NCBI RefSeq assembly: GCF_030068615.1
Contig: NZ_JASJOC010000005.1
Coordinates: forward strand, 124,001 to 188,000
Source: Halostagnicola sp. A-GB9-2
GTDB taxonomy: Archaea; Halobacteriota; Halobacteria; Halobacteriales; Natrialbaceae
Length of the DNA: 64,000 bases
Reading direction: 5' to 3'
Shown here: positions 8,556 to 17,339 of the stretch, piece by piece
Position numbering within the stretch: position 1 is the stretch's first letter
Layout of the letters: the number at the start of each line of letters is the position of its first letter
Translations under genes and position numbers: made by a program
The notes under the pieces: generated by a model
Databases searched by the model: none
The model's input: only the letters and a program-made list of their open reading frames with translations
Told to the model about the DNA's origin: nothing

Positions 8556-9701
8556 ATGGACCGGATCGATCGTCGAACATATCTTTCTCTGGTCGTCGGT
8601 GGAACGCTCGTCCTCGCGGGCTGTGCCGGTGACGAGAACGATGGATCGGAGAGCGAACCGGCCACAGAGAACCCGTCTGTGGAGGAGGACGAACCCTCCG
8701 CTTCGACGAGTGAAACCGAACCGACGGACGAATCAGCCGATTCGGACGAACCGACAACGGTTGAAATCGGGGAACTCCTCGAGGCGGACGACCTCCGCTT
8801 GGTCGTCTACGCGCTCGATCGAGTGGACGACGTGGGTATGGGATCGAGCGGACCGTCGTCGGGACCGAACGCGGGGGTAGCGGGATCAAACGCGAGGGTA
8901 GCAAGATCGGAGAACGAACTGCTCGAGGCGAGCGATGGGACGACGTTTGCAGTCGTCGACCTCGCTCTGCAGTACGTCGGCGATGAGCCGGTCGCAACGG
9001 TCGACGATCGGCTAACAATCGAACTCGCCGACGAAACCGGGGAGCGCCACGAACACGTAAGGGTACCCGAACGAGAAGCGACAGGCACCGGCGAGGAACC
9101 GTCCGACGGCGGCGAAGGGACGGCATTTGTTGACGACCTCCGACTCGCACCCGGCGAGGTCGCTCGCGGGAACCTCCTCTACGAAGTCGATGAGGACGCC
9201 GAGGAACTGGTCCTCGACCTCGAGATAGGCGAGGAGACCGAGGAGTACGTCCTCGACCTCGAGTCGGAAGCCGACTCGCCCGAGACGATCGAACAGGACC
9301 TGACCGGGGACGTGCTCAGCTTTTCTCAGGGCGTCGAAACGGCCGACCTCGAGGTCGCGGTAACGGGCCTCGAGCACGGAAACAACCTCGGCGGATTCAT
9401 GCAGTCCGACGAGGGGTACGAAATCGTCGCAGTCGGGGTCACGTTCGAGAACGAAAGCGGACGCGAGTACACCCTCTCGTCGGAGCAAGCCCAGCTCAAA
9501 GACGAGTCCGGCTACAGTTACGAGCAGGCGGCTGGTGTCGTGAGGGCGCTCGAGGGCTTCGACGATGACGTTCTGGAAGATGCTGAGGAGTCCGATCGGA
9601 AAGTCGCCTACCAGATCGAGGAGGGGATTTCCGAGCTGTACTGGGTGTTCGACTTTGGGGAGGGAGGAGCGGATCGACGAGCGTTCTGGAAGTTGCGGTG
9701 A
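8556..9701 (+). CDS. Secreted lipoprotein with tandem DUF4352-like domains
   Basis: 381 aa. MDRIDRRTYLSLVVGGTLVLAGC combines a twin-arginine motif with lipobox LAGC, the usual haloarchaeal Tat-lipoprotein arrangement. A Ser/Glu/Thr-rich linker follows to about residue 70. Two similar beta-sandwich domains come next: about 72-215 (FAVVDLALQYVGDEPVAT) and about 235-380 (YEIVAVGVTFENESGREYTL). Each has the 'I + V-V-V + F-N' strand pattern of DUF4352/telokin-like lipoproteins, which bind at the cell surface. The gene is divergent from the zinc-finger membrane protein at 7686-8336, with a shared 219-bp promoter gap. Ligand unknown. Confidence 0.78.
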   Translation: MDRIDRRTYLSLVVGGTLVLAGCAGDENDGSESEPATENPSVEEDEPSASTSETEPTDESADSDEPTTVEIGELLEADDLRLVVYALDRVDDVGMGSSGPSSGPNAGVAGSNARVARSENELLEASDGTTFAVVDLALQYVGDEPVATVDDRLTIELADETGERHEHVRVPEREATGTGEEPSDGGEGTAFVDDLRLAPGEVARGNLLYEVDEDAEELVLDLEIGEETEEYVLDLESEADSPETIEQDLTGDVLSFSQGVETADLEVAVTGLEHGNNLGGFMQSDEGYEIVAVGVTFENESGREYTLSSEQAQLKDESGYSYEQAAGVVRALEGFDDDVLEDAEESDRKVAYQIEEGISELYWVFDFGEGGADRRAFWKLR

Positions 9702-9831
9702 CTGTGTTTGGTAACTCATCGCAATTGTGGGTGGGAGGGTGAGTGAAATTGGTGTGGTAGCTCACCGCGAATGTGTTCGGTAACTTATATCAATCGGCGT
9801 CAGTGATTCGAAGTGAGCGGCGTCGGTATCG

Positions 9832-9951
9832 CTATTCCCATCGCCTCGAGCGCACGCAGTGGAGACATTCGCGGACTCCCTGCTGGTTGTCCCCCAGCAC
9901 GCGAACGTACGTCCGAGAGAGCTCGGTCCCGCAGGTCTCACAGGAGTGCAT
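9832..9951 (-). CDS. 39-aa zinc-finger protein, DUF7563-like
   Basis: ATG at 9951, stop at 9832-9834. The product MHSCETCGTELSRTYVRV... has two CxxC knuckles (CETC near residue 4 and CLHC near residue 31) around a short strand region containing RTYVRVLGD. That is the layout of the haloarchaeal DUF7563 micro-proteins. The start codon lies inside the end of the upstream gene (9938-10114), giving a 14-bp overlap and so translational coupling. It is too short for routine ORF finding but the cysteine spacing supports it. Confidence 0.65.
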   Translation of the reverse strand: MHSCETCGTELSRTYVRVLGDNQQGVRECLHCVRSRRWE

Positions 9952-10114
9952 TGTCGACCTGGAGCGCGTTGTTCTCCTCGGTTTCGTAGGCGGCCATGAT
10001 GAGCCCGACAACTTCGGGATTCGATGGCTCGTAACCGAGTTGTTGTTCCATGCTTGTTTTGATCTCTTCGAACCGATCGCTTTTCGATCCGTATAGTTTG
10101 ATGTGCGAGGTCAT
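9938..10114 (-). CDS. Ribbon-helix-helix-like small protein (58 aa), paralogue 1
   Basis: The ATG at 10114 gives MTSHIKLYGSKSDRFEEIK..., chosen because a paralogue at 16443-16610 begins at exactly the same place (MTTHIKLHGTKADRFEEVK). The pattern of a short strand with alternating residues followed by two helices is what a ribbon-helix-helix DNA-binding fold looks like. The second helix contains a conserved YE-SNPEV-GL-MA segment. The tail (ETEENNALQVDNALL) is acidic. It overlaps the zinc-finger gene 9832-9951 by 14 bp, so the two probably form one transcript. DNA binding is inferred from fold pattern only. Confidence 0.65.
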   Translation of the reverse strand: MTSHIKLYGSKSDRFEEIKTSMEQQLGYEPSNPEVVGLIMAAYETEENNALQVDNALL

Positions 10115-10619
10115 TGTTAGTGTGGTAATCGTGTCCGTTGCAATCGCATCGACCACGGGCGAACGGCATCCCGCCCGCCAGTGATCGGCCGGTATCGTCG
10201 CTCGAGGACTATCGTCGGTAGTCATTTGAGGACTATCGTCGGTCGGTGGCGTGTGCGGCGACGGAAGTTATGATCATCCGAGAGGTGAAGCCACGGAGTC
10301 GTCCATCACCGGTATAGTACCACTCGAGCGCCGTCCGCCCACTCGCGCGCAGAAGCGGATTTCGATGACGCTCATTGGGTACTATACCTTCACAATCGAC
10401 ACGCATTAGCGAGAGTTGTCTGCCTATGTAGTTGGATGCAGTGCGGCCTAGGTCCGTTGGTCGGGGTGTAGTCGGCATCAACGCTCTCCTGAACGAACGA
10501 ATTCAGTACAGAGCGGTCGATACGCGGCTACCCGATAGATCGGGACCAGGCTCGCCTCTTTCCTCCGATATCACGATACGCCGATTCGTTTCATCTTCCA
10601 GGTCGAACGGGCCCATCCG
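10115..10619. other. Gene-free 505-bp gap with a 16-bp direct repeat
   Basis: I find no convincing gene here. A 16-bp direct repeat, GAGGACTATCGTCGGT, occurs at 10204-10219 and 10228-10243 with 24-bp period, upstream of the small gene 9938-10114. It could be a regulatory tandem site. A leftward open frame at 10233-10481 has no recognisable features. Confidence 0.4.
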
Positions 10620-13160
10620 CTATCGCTCGCCTGGCTCGTTCGTCTCGTCGGGAAATAACATCGCGTACAGCTTTCGCTGGGCAGCACGGAGGTGATGGTT
10701 GAACGTTGGTTGGCTAATACCGAGACTACCCGCGACCATTTCTCCGGTGGCGGTTCGAGGGATATCGAAATAACCGCTCGCGAACGCCGTTTCGAGGGCT
10801 TCGAACTGTTTCGCCGTTAACGCCGTCTCGAGTTCCGCGAGAAACCCGTAGCTCGTCTGATCGACGTACTCGCGATCCTGCCGACGGAGCAGCGTCGAAT
10901 CCGCGTACATGCGGTCGAATACGTCCGCGAATTCGCGAACGTCGGCATACTCCGCAAGGACGACGACCAGACGGCCGACCCCATCGGTTGCGGTGATCAC
11001 TTTCGGAACGACTCCGTATTCGAGCAGGCGAGCGACGACGCTCTCTTCCGTGAGTGTAGACTCGAACAGGCGTTTTTCACCCCGTTCCGTAACGAGATGC
11101 GTCGCTGTGACGGCCGGGGACCGACCCGCCAATTCGAGAATCGTTCCGACGGAGCTCCCATCGATGGTGAATACCTCGCGAATCGAGCCATCGGGCCGGG
11201 ATGTAACCGACTCGAACTCGTAGGTACACTCCGTTTCTCGTGTCCACTCGAGGAACTCGATTTCGGGATCGCTGACCCGAAACTCGAGTTCGATGCCGCC
11301 TCGGTCAACGAGGGCGGCTCTGGTCGCTATCGCGTGGACGGCGTGACCGATCCACCGCCCGAGTTCCTCGAATAGCTCGCGTTCCGGCCCACCGAACGCG
11401 TCAGCGTTCTCGCTGTACACCGCCAGTGCGCCGTATCTTCGCTCTTTGAACACGAGTGGAACGGCGATGACGGACCGATACCCGTGTGCGATCGCGCTCT
11501 GACGCCACCGTTCGTCGGCCGCGTCCACTACGAGATGCTGAACGACCTGCGATTCGAGGGTGTGGATCGCACGGGCCGTCGGTTCGCGGTCGTCGAGGAG
11601 GGTGTTGCCATCGTGCTCTATGCTCTCGAGGTATCGCATTTCGGATCCAGCGGACGCCCGTTCGCGTAGTTTCTCACCTCCCCTCTGACGATCGGCGATT
11701 CGGGCGAACGAGTACCGGTCGTTCGCGATAGTTTCCTCGCAGATTCGTCGCTCGAGTTCGTCTCGCGTCCACGCGGTTCGAATTACTCGACCGACGTGTC
11801 GAACGAGTTCGTTCGTCTCGTCGAGTTGTTCGTTCGTTTCTATCGTCGCCTCGAGTTGCCGGTTGTACGCTTCCAACTGCCGTTGGCTGTCAAGACGATC
11901 TAACGCGTTCCCTCCGATGGCTCCGTAGAGGCGTATGAGCGCGTGATCGAACGACAACCGTCGATCGCCGTCGGTAGTGCCGACACAAAGAATTCCGTGT
12001 GTTCCGACCGGAACGACGATGCCACGGGCTCGTTCGGGATCGTATACGGGAGTCGCCGGTCTGGGCAGCAACTCGGCAACGAGAACCGGGTCGTGGTCGA
12101 TGAACGCTGTCCATTCGGGTGTCGACGCGTCCTCGAGCGGGATGGTGGTGGCTCCGTTCTTCGAACGCGGACTCACGGCTCGACGACGGAGCGCATCTTC
12201 GGACTCGTCGTACAGGTAGATGCTGACGTACGCGGCGCCTCGAGTCTCTTTGATCGCCTCGACGACGGCCTCACAGATCTCTTTCGCCTGGACTGTTTCT
12301 CTCGTGACACTCGACCCGACGAGTGACTCGAGTCCGGCGAGGTATCGCGCTATCTCGTCGTCGGTTCCCTCGTTGCTATCGTCTCCGGTATCGAAACCCT
12401 CGGTGAGAGCCGTCGCGGTACACACGTAGTTGTTACCGTCAGTTCGACTGATCGACGTTCGAACCGGGAACCGCTGCCCGTCGGGACGGACGGCGATCGA
12501 CTCGTCGATCGCTCCGCCGTACGATCGCACGCGCTTGACGAGACGTTCGTAGTGGCAGGATTCGTCGTTCGGAAACACCATCGACCACGATTTGCCGATC
12601 AACTCTTCGGGAGCGTATCCGTGTAATTCCGCGTAACTCTCACTGACGGCGTCGAATACCAGCGACTCGTCTAGTAAACTGCTTCCCTCGACGACATTTC
12701 TGGAACTGGTAGCACCTCGTGATACCGACCGGTCGCCCTCGCTCGCGCGGCGGCGAGCAACGACGGCCGCCACTCTCGACGCCAACCACCGAAATCCGAG
12801 ATCGGTGGATCCCTTCCACAGATAATCCGTCGCTCCTTCCGAGAGGGCCTCGCTAACGAGGTCGTCAGCACGTGCTTCGGTGAAGATAATGTACGGGAGA
12901 TCGGGAGCGGATTTGCGGACGGTTCGAAGGAGGTCCAGCCCGCTCGTCTCCTGCATGCGAACTTCGCTGACGACGCAGTCGGTCCACTCAAGCGAGCGAC
13001 GGACCTCCGTTTCGCTAGAGGCGACGGTCACGCTGATATCGAACTCGTCTTCGAACACGGTCGTCGCGGCTTCGATCGACGCCTCGTTCGTATCGACGAA
13101 AAGGACCCGTATGGGCCCACCGGCAGGTCGGCCGTCATCAGTTGGTGTCGTACTGTTCAT
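10620..13160 (-). CDS. Bat-type sensor/transcription regulator: degenerate receiver, PAS, two GAF, HTH
   Basis: 846 aa, cytoplasmic. Domains in order: a receiver-like domain (about 16-130, starting PIRVLFVDTNEAS); a PAS domain (about 160-255, SYAELHGYAPEELIGKSW); a GAF domain (about 265-415); a second GAF domain (about 445-600); a Bat-associated region (about 615-770); and a C-terminal bacterio-opsin-activator helix-turn-helix (about 780-835, LTAKQFEALETAFASGYFD). The phosphoacceptor Asp expected in VVSD is Glu here (CVVSEVRMQ), and the acidic pair after strand 1 is reduced to DT. The receiver is therefore unlikely to be phosphorylated and may be locked or repurposed. The neighbouring 971-aa regulator has the same C-terminal architecture. 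Confidence 0.88.
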   Translation of the reverse strand: MNSTTPTDDGRPAGGPIRVLFVDTNEASIEAATTVFEDEFDISVTVASSETEVRRSLEWTDCVVSEVRMQETSGLDLLRTVRKSAPDLPYIIFTEARADDLVSEALSEGATDYLWKGSTDLGFRWLASRVAAVVARRRASEGDRSVSRGATSSRNVVEGSSLLDESLVFDAVSESYAELHGYAPEELIGKSWSMVFPNDESCHYERLVKRVRSYGGAIDESIAVRPDGQRFPVRTSISRTDGNNYVCTATALTEGFDTGDDSNEGTDDEIARYLAGLESLVGSSVTRETVQAKEICEAVVEAIKETRGAAYVSIYLYDESEDALRRRAVSPRSKNGATTIPLEDASTPEWTAFIDHDPVLVAELLPRPATPVYDPERARGIVVPVGTHGILCVGTTDGDRRLSFDHALIRLYGAIGGNALDRLDSQRQLEAYNRQLEATIETNEQLDETNELVRHVGRVIRTAWTRDELERRICEETIANDRYSFARIADRQRGGEKLRERASAGSEMRYLESIEHDGNTLLDDREPTARAIHTLESQVVQHLVVDAADERWRQSAIAHGYRSVIAVPLVFKERRYGALAVYSENADAFGGPERELFEELGRWIGHAVHAIATRAALVDRGGIELEFRVSDPEIEFLEWTRETECTYEFESVTSRPDGSIREVFTIDGSSVGTILELAGRSPAVTATHLVTERGEKRLFESTLTEESVVARLLEYGVVPKVITATDGVGRLVVVLAEYADVREFADVFDRMYADSTLLRRQDREYVDQTSYGFLAELETALTAKQFEALETAFASGYFDIPRTATGEMVAGSLGISQPTFNHHLRAAQRKLYAMLFPDETNEPGER

Positions 13161-13866
13161 CGCGATTTAGGAACATGATCTTCTACTCTCAACTAGCGTC
13201 GGAACTTGTCGTCTCTATCTTAGCGGTGCGCCAGCGTTGAGCACACCGTCGGGGCGTCGAGAGCCGTTTATCCGGGTTTCTTCGGCAGGGTGCTCTTGAG
13301 GTTTGATCGGGTCGGTTGTACCTGTTTACCGGTCAGTCGCCAGAGCGGGGTGGTAGCTGGCCGGAAATGACGTACAACCGACCCTATGAGGTGGCGGGAT
13401 ATCGTGGGACTAGTTATCACTGTATTCAGTGGCGTTACGAACGGAGAAAGTCAGTGCCTATGCTGTCAGCGTACGCGAACCGATGTACATTGGGTGGATA
13501 CCGTCTCCCGATTGTAGCCTACCGTCGCCGGCCGGGTTGGCCACTCGCCGGCTCTATTCTGCGCGTTCTCGTTTTTCTTATCGATGAACTCGAGTGGGTG
13601 AATAGAACCTCTTATATGAAACCTGCCACTATTCGAATCGGCTCGGCTGTCGACGGGGACTATTCACGTAGTGCGTCCGGTTAAGCCCGTGGCTGAACGA
13701 AGCCACGGTGAAGAACATGACCGAACGGGGAAGCATCCACTCGGACGGCGACGAATCTACCCGGACGAATCAACGCAATCGCGGGATGTTAGACTGGGTT
13801 CCACGTTGTGTCGATTCGATGAAACGGAGTCTCACGACCGCAGTCGTCCCCTTTCTCGTGTGTTTC
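13161..13866. other. Long gap between divergent genes holding a dispersed palindrome
   Basis: About 700 bp separate the Bat-type regulator from the likely start of the subtilase. The 76-bp palindromic repeat at 13312-13387 lies in it. Near the right end, an 8-bp stem CCGTGGCT (13687-13694) with AGCCACGG (13701-13708) and a 6-nt loop could be a leader hairpin or the end of an old transposon. The subtilase frame is open through the last 160 bp, but the composition there does not look protein-like. Confidence 0.4.
13312..13387. repeat. 76-bp palindromic dispersed repeat, family 2, copy A
   Basis: The ends form the inverted repeat TCGGTTGTAC with GTACAACCGA. A second copy at 32069-32144 agrees at 66 of 76 positions without gaps. 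The central GTCGCCAGAGCGGGGTGG block is identical in both. It has no open frame. The spread as whole units at unrelated loci suggests a miniature mobile element. Confidence 0.8.
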
Positions 13867-16317
13867 GTGTCGATAGCCCATCGAGGGATCTCACGGCGAA
13901 ACGCACTCGGGGTGCTCGGTACCGGTCTCGCGAGTGTCCTCGGAATCACTCCCGCAACTGGCGACGGGACAGCGGACGAAGCCGATACCGACCGGTACGT
14001 CGTCGGTCTCGAGGAGGGGACCTCGAGCGCCAGCGTCTCGCGGAAGGCAACACAAATACACCGGTCGCTCGATCTCTCTTCGAACGGGGGCGTCGTCGTC
14101 GCCAGCTTCGACGACAAGGCGCGCCAGGAGTTCGAGGCGCGATCGGACGTCAGATACGTCGAACGAGACCACATCCGTCGACCGCAGATTCACAGCACGG
14201 TCGAACCGGCCGACACCGTAGACCTCGGGACGGGGCAAAAGTCTCCCTGGGGCGTCGAACGGGTCGGGGCGACGGATTTTCACGACAGCACGGAGGGAAG
14301 TGACGGCGGATCCGTTGCCGTCCTCGATTCCGGCATCGACCCCGAACACGAAAGTCTCGAGGTGGCCGACGGTGAGGCGTTCACCGAGTGTAGCGGGTCC
14401 ACCTGTGAAGCAGAGTGGGACGACGAAATCGGTCACGGAACCCACTGTGCCGGCACGATCGGTGCACTGGACAACGGAGCCGGTGTCGTCGGTGTTGCTC
14501 CCGGATGCGATATATACGCGCTCAAGGTCCTTGCGGGCGACGGCTCCGGATACGATTCCGACATCGCCGCCGCTATCGAATGGTGCGCTGACAACGATAT
14601 CGATGTCATCAACCTGAGTCTCGGGGGAAGCGACGAGGCGCAGGTGCTCGAGGATGCCCTGCAATACGCCTACGAACGTGGATTGCTCGTCGTCGCCGCG
14701 GCCGGCAACGACGGCTCCGCGGCTGGAGTCGACTACCCGGCGGGCTACGACGAGTGTATCGCCGTCGGCGCGACGGACGACCGCGACGAGATTCCCGAGT
14801 GGTCGGCCCGCGGCGACACCGTAGAACTCGTCGCGCCGGGAGCCGACGTGCTGTCGACGCAACCCGGGGACGAGTACGTTTACCTGAGCGGGACATCCAT
14901 GTCAACGCCACACATTTCCGGCATCGGTGCCCAACTGATGAGCCAGGGGCTTCCCCACGCCGAAGACACGACGGATTTCGACGATCCGGGCGGCGTTCGC
15001 GGGATCCTTCGTGAGACTGCAGAAGATCTCGACTTCGACGACGACGAGCAGGGATACGGTCTGCTGAACGCGTTCGACGCCCTCGACGAACTCGACCCCA
15101 TCAGCACTGAAGACGTCACCGATATCCGGACGAACACCGCGACGTTCACAGGAATGATCATGTCACTCGAGGATACCGGTGCCGTCGACGGCTCCTTCCA
15201 GTGGCGCGAATCCGGCGGTTCCGAGTGGGACGAGACGGAGTCACAATCGCTTGAGGGCGGCGAGGAGTTTACCGCGGTGGTCGACGAGCTGAACCCCGAT
15301 ACCGAGTACGACGTCCGTGCAACCCTCGACGACGGCGACGAGACCACGGCCGCAAACGTCGTAACGTTCACGACTGGAATCGACGGTCTCGCCGTCGAAA
15401 CCGGCGATATCGAAGTCGACGATCACAGAACGGTACAGGCAGTCGGGGAACTAACGGGGCTCGGAGACGACGAGACCGTCGAGGTGGCCTTTCAAACTCG
15501 GCGTGCAGGCGACGACGAGTGGGAGACAACCGACTCCAGCTCCCTCGAGGCGATTGGCATCTTCGAGGATGATATTTCGGGCCTCGAGCCCGAAACCGAA
15601 TACGAGATCCAGGCGGTGGTCGAGAGTGATGGGGAGACCGCGACCGGCAATGTCGCGACGGTCGAAACCGATCCGGAACCGGGGCTGCCGACGATCGAGC
15701 GGTTTGAACTCACCGACGATAGTACGGATCAGTTCGTTCGGTGTAACGTCCACTGGGACGTTTCAGACCGGGACGACGCGCTCGAACTCGTCGCGACCGA
15801 ACTTCAGTATGCGGACGACGAGGAGGTTATTCATCGGATCGGAGCCGAGGTCGAAGGGGGGACAGAGAGCGGTATCCACACGGTCAGAAACAGCGACCGA
15901 TTCGAGGGGGCCGGCGAGGCCTACGACGTGACGCTCTCGGTTACCGATGCTGAGGGGAATGTTACCGAGGAGACGGAGCGTATCGAACTCGACGAACGAT
16001 CCCCGGCACCTGCTATCGATCGATTCGAAATTACCGCCGACGATTTCCTCGGTTCACCCGAGGCCGTCGTCGAGTGGGAGGTCTCCGATGAGGGCGCGGA
16101 ACTCGACGGCGTGGAACTCGAGATGCGGCTCGTCGGCGACTCCTCGGTCGTCGATTCCGCGAGTTCGATGGCGCGTGACGACGAAGCGGCTGGTACGGAT
16201 TCGCTCACGGACCGGGACGGGAGCGAGGGCGAGACGGAGTATGACGTTACGATCCGAGTAATCGACTACTTCGAACAGACGACCGAAGAAACGACGCGAG
16301 TGATGTTGGGTGATTAA
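13867..16317 (+). CDS. Secreted subtilisin-like serine protease (halolysin type) with C-terminal beta domains
   Basis: From the GTG at 13867 the protein is 816 aa and starts with a classic Tat signal: VSIAHRGISRRNALGVLG. The frame is open further upstream to 13708, but that extension would put another hydrophobic stretch before the twin arginines, so I prefer this start. After an inhibitor-I9-type propeptide (about 40-115, YVVGLEEGTSSASVS...VRYVERDH), the S8 catalytic domain carries Asp (VAVLDSGID), His (GHGTHCAG) and Ser (GTSMSTPH). A catalytic-loop Asn lies in AAAGNDGS. The last 400 residues are three or four acidic fibronectin-like repeats (for example PDTEYDVRATLDDG, PETEYEIQAVVESD). It would be exported folded and degrade extracellular protein. 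Confidence 0.88.
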   Translation: MSIAHRGISRRNALGVLGTGLASVLGITPATGDGTADEADTDRYVVGLEEGTSSASVSRKATQIHRSLDLSSNGGVVVASFDDKARQEFEARSDVRYVERDHIRRPQIHSTVEPADTVDLGTGQKSPWGVERVGATDFHDSTEGSDGGSVAVLDSGIDPEHESLEVADGEAFTECSGSTCEAEWDDEIGHGTHCAGTIGALDNGAGVVGVAPGCDIYALKVLAGDGSGYDSDIAAAIEWCADNDIDVINLSLGGSDEAQVLEDALQYAYERGLLVVAAAGNDGSAAGVDYPAGYDECIAVGATDDRDEIPEWSARGDTVELVAPGADVLSTQPGDEYVYLSGTSMSTPHISGIGAQLMSQGLPHAEDTTDFDDPGGVRGILRETAEDLDFDDDEQGYGLLNAFDALDELDPISTEDVTDIRTNTATFTGMIMSLEDTGAVDGSFQWRESGGSEWDETESQSLEGGEEFTAVVDELNPDTEYDVRATLDDGDETTAANVVTFTTGIDGLAVETGDIEVDDHRTVQAVGELTGLGDDETVEVAFQTRRAGDDEWETTDSSSLEAIGIFEDDISGLEPETEYEIQAVVESDGETATGNVATVETDPEPGLPTIERFELTDDSTDQFVRCNVHWDVSDRDDALELVATELQYADDEEVIHRIGAEVEGGTESGIHTVRNSDRFEGAGEAYDVTLSVTDAEGNVTEETERIELDERSPAPAIDRFEITADDFLGSPEAVVEWEVSDEGAELDGVELEMRLVGDSSVVDSASSMARDDEAAGTDSLTDRDGSEGETEYDVTIRVIDYFEQTTEETTRVMLGD

Positions 16318-16442
16318 CACCAGGATGGTAGTGTGGTTCGAACGACAGATAGGAACGCAGTCTCCGGCGTGTCCCGTCGAGCAAACGGTCTGTCTCCTCT
16401 CGACGCCGGGTTAGGGGTGAATTCCCTGCCCACGAGTCCATA

Positions 16443-16610
16443 TCAGGGCCGGTATTTGCTAACCTCCGGGTCGTCCGAATCGAGTCCCGCCATCAGGAGT
16501 CCGAGCACTTCCGGATTGCTCAGTTCGTAACCCATTCGGTTGCTTAACTCGAGTTTGACCTCTTCGAATCGATCCGCCTTCGTTCCATGGAGTTTGATGT
16601 GTGTCGTCAT
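16443..16610 (-). CDS. Ribbon-helix-helix-like small protein (55 aa), paralogue 2
   Basis: ATG at 16610, TGA at 16443-16445. MTTHIKLHGTKADRFEEVK aligns directly with the 58-aa protein at 9938-10114. The second half (MGYELSNPEVLGLLMAGLD) also matches. The acidic tail DSDDPEVSKYRP replaces the longer tail of the other copy, and no zinc-finger partner follows. The shared strand-helix-helix pattern suggests DNA binding. It lies convergent with the subtilase gene. It escapes ORF lists because of its length, and the paralogy is the main support. Confidence 0.65.
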   Translation of the reverse strand: MTTHIKLHGTKADRFEEVKLELSNRMGYELSNPEVLGLLMAGLDSDDPEVSKYRP

Positions 16611-16966
16611 ACAGCTATATGTTCTGCAGGTGTTCTCGCGCGGCCGTCACAGCGGGGGACCACTATCGATGGGCGCTTTCTCGTCCGGCGTCGAACGCCG
16701 GTTTCCTATCCGCCCGAACGACGGTTCGATTCCGTTCAACCGGGTCCTTACGCAGGTCGGATCGATCCGGCCGTCACAGCCGGCTGGTGCTGGTCCATCT
16801 GAGAAGGCGAACAGCGGACTCGTAAACCCCAGTCGAAGCTGCGGTGCATCTCGGGGTGATTGGGAAACAGTTGGCTCCAACGGTACCGTGACCGTCTTTC
16901 CCGTCGTTTACTGCGTTAACACACTCGAGATCCTGAGCGACGACCGAACGGCCAGGAGTCTCCGAT
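16611..16966. other. 356-bp gap, no gene recognised
   Basis: Open frames on both strands here have Arg/Ser-rich shadow composition. I see no tRNA, repeat or conserved small protein. Confidence 0.4.
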
Positions 16967-17146
16967 TCATGATGTGTTCTGGAGCGGAACCGCACACGTC
17001 GAACTGATCCAGGCCGTTCGATGCCGTTTGTCGTATATAATGACGCGTCCGTCCCTGGCGCTATAGGCGACGACGCTCGGTCGAACGTTCGATTGGTCGG
17101 CCTCGAAGTCGAAATGCGGGTCGTTGTAGCTGTCGTGTGATGGCAT
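16967..17146 (-). CDS. Small haloarchaeal protein, DUF7331-like (59 aa)
   Basis: From the ATG at 17146: MPSHDSYNDPHFDFEADQ, then SVVAYSARDGRVIIYDKRH and TAWISS. The core 'Y-x-x-x-D-G-x-V-x-Y-D-x-x-x-x-x-A-W-I' resembles the DUF7331 micro-proteins of haloarchaea, which have no known role. A longer upstream frame has no such character. It lies just past the end of the large Bat-type regulator, oriented the same way. The assignment is tentative. Confidence 0.45.
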   Translation of the reverse strand: MPSHDSYNDPHFDFEADQSNVRPSVVAYSARDGRVIIYDKRHRTAWISSTCAVPLQNTS

Positions 17147-17339
17147 GATTCTGTGTTCGATACGCGCTGGTGATTCTCGAAAGGAGTCGGATCGTCCCCG
17201 CGTTGTAACCGTTTTTACGACATCTGTGACCAACCGTTTCACGCCGAACTACATCGATAGGGAAGACCGACATACGTTAGCAAGCCGTTCAATGGCCGGC
17301 GGTAAGAATCAAAGCCCCCGTGAAACTCGGTTTCGTTCC

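Noticed and set aside
10233-10481. An 82-aa leftward frame (starts MMPTTPRPTD)
   Set aside because: No domain, no paralogue in the window, and composition no better than random GC-rich DNA. Kept only as part of a gene-free gap.
13891-14862. A 323-aa minus-strand frame
   Set aside because: Antisense to the catalytic domain of the subtilase, which has an intact Asp-His-Ser triad.
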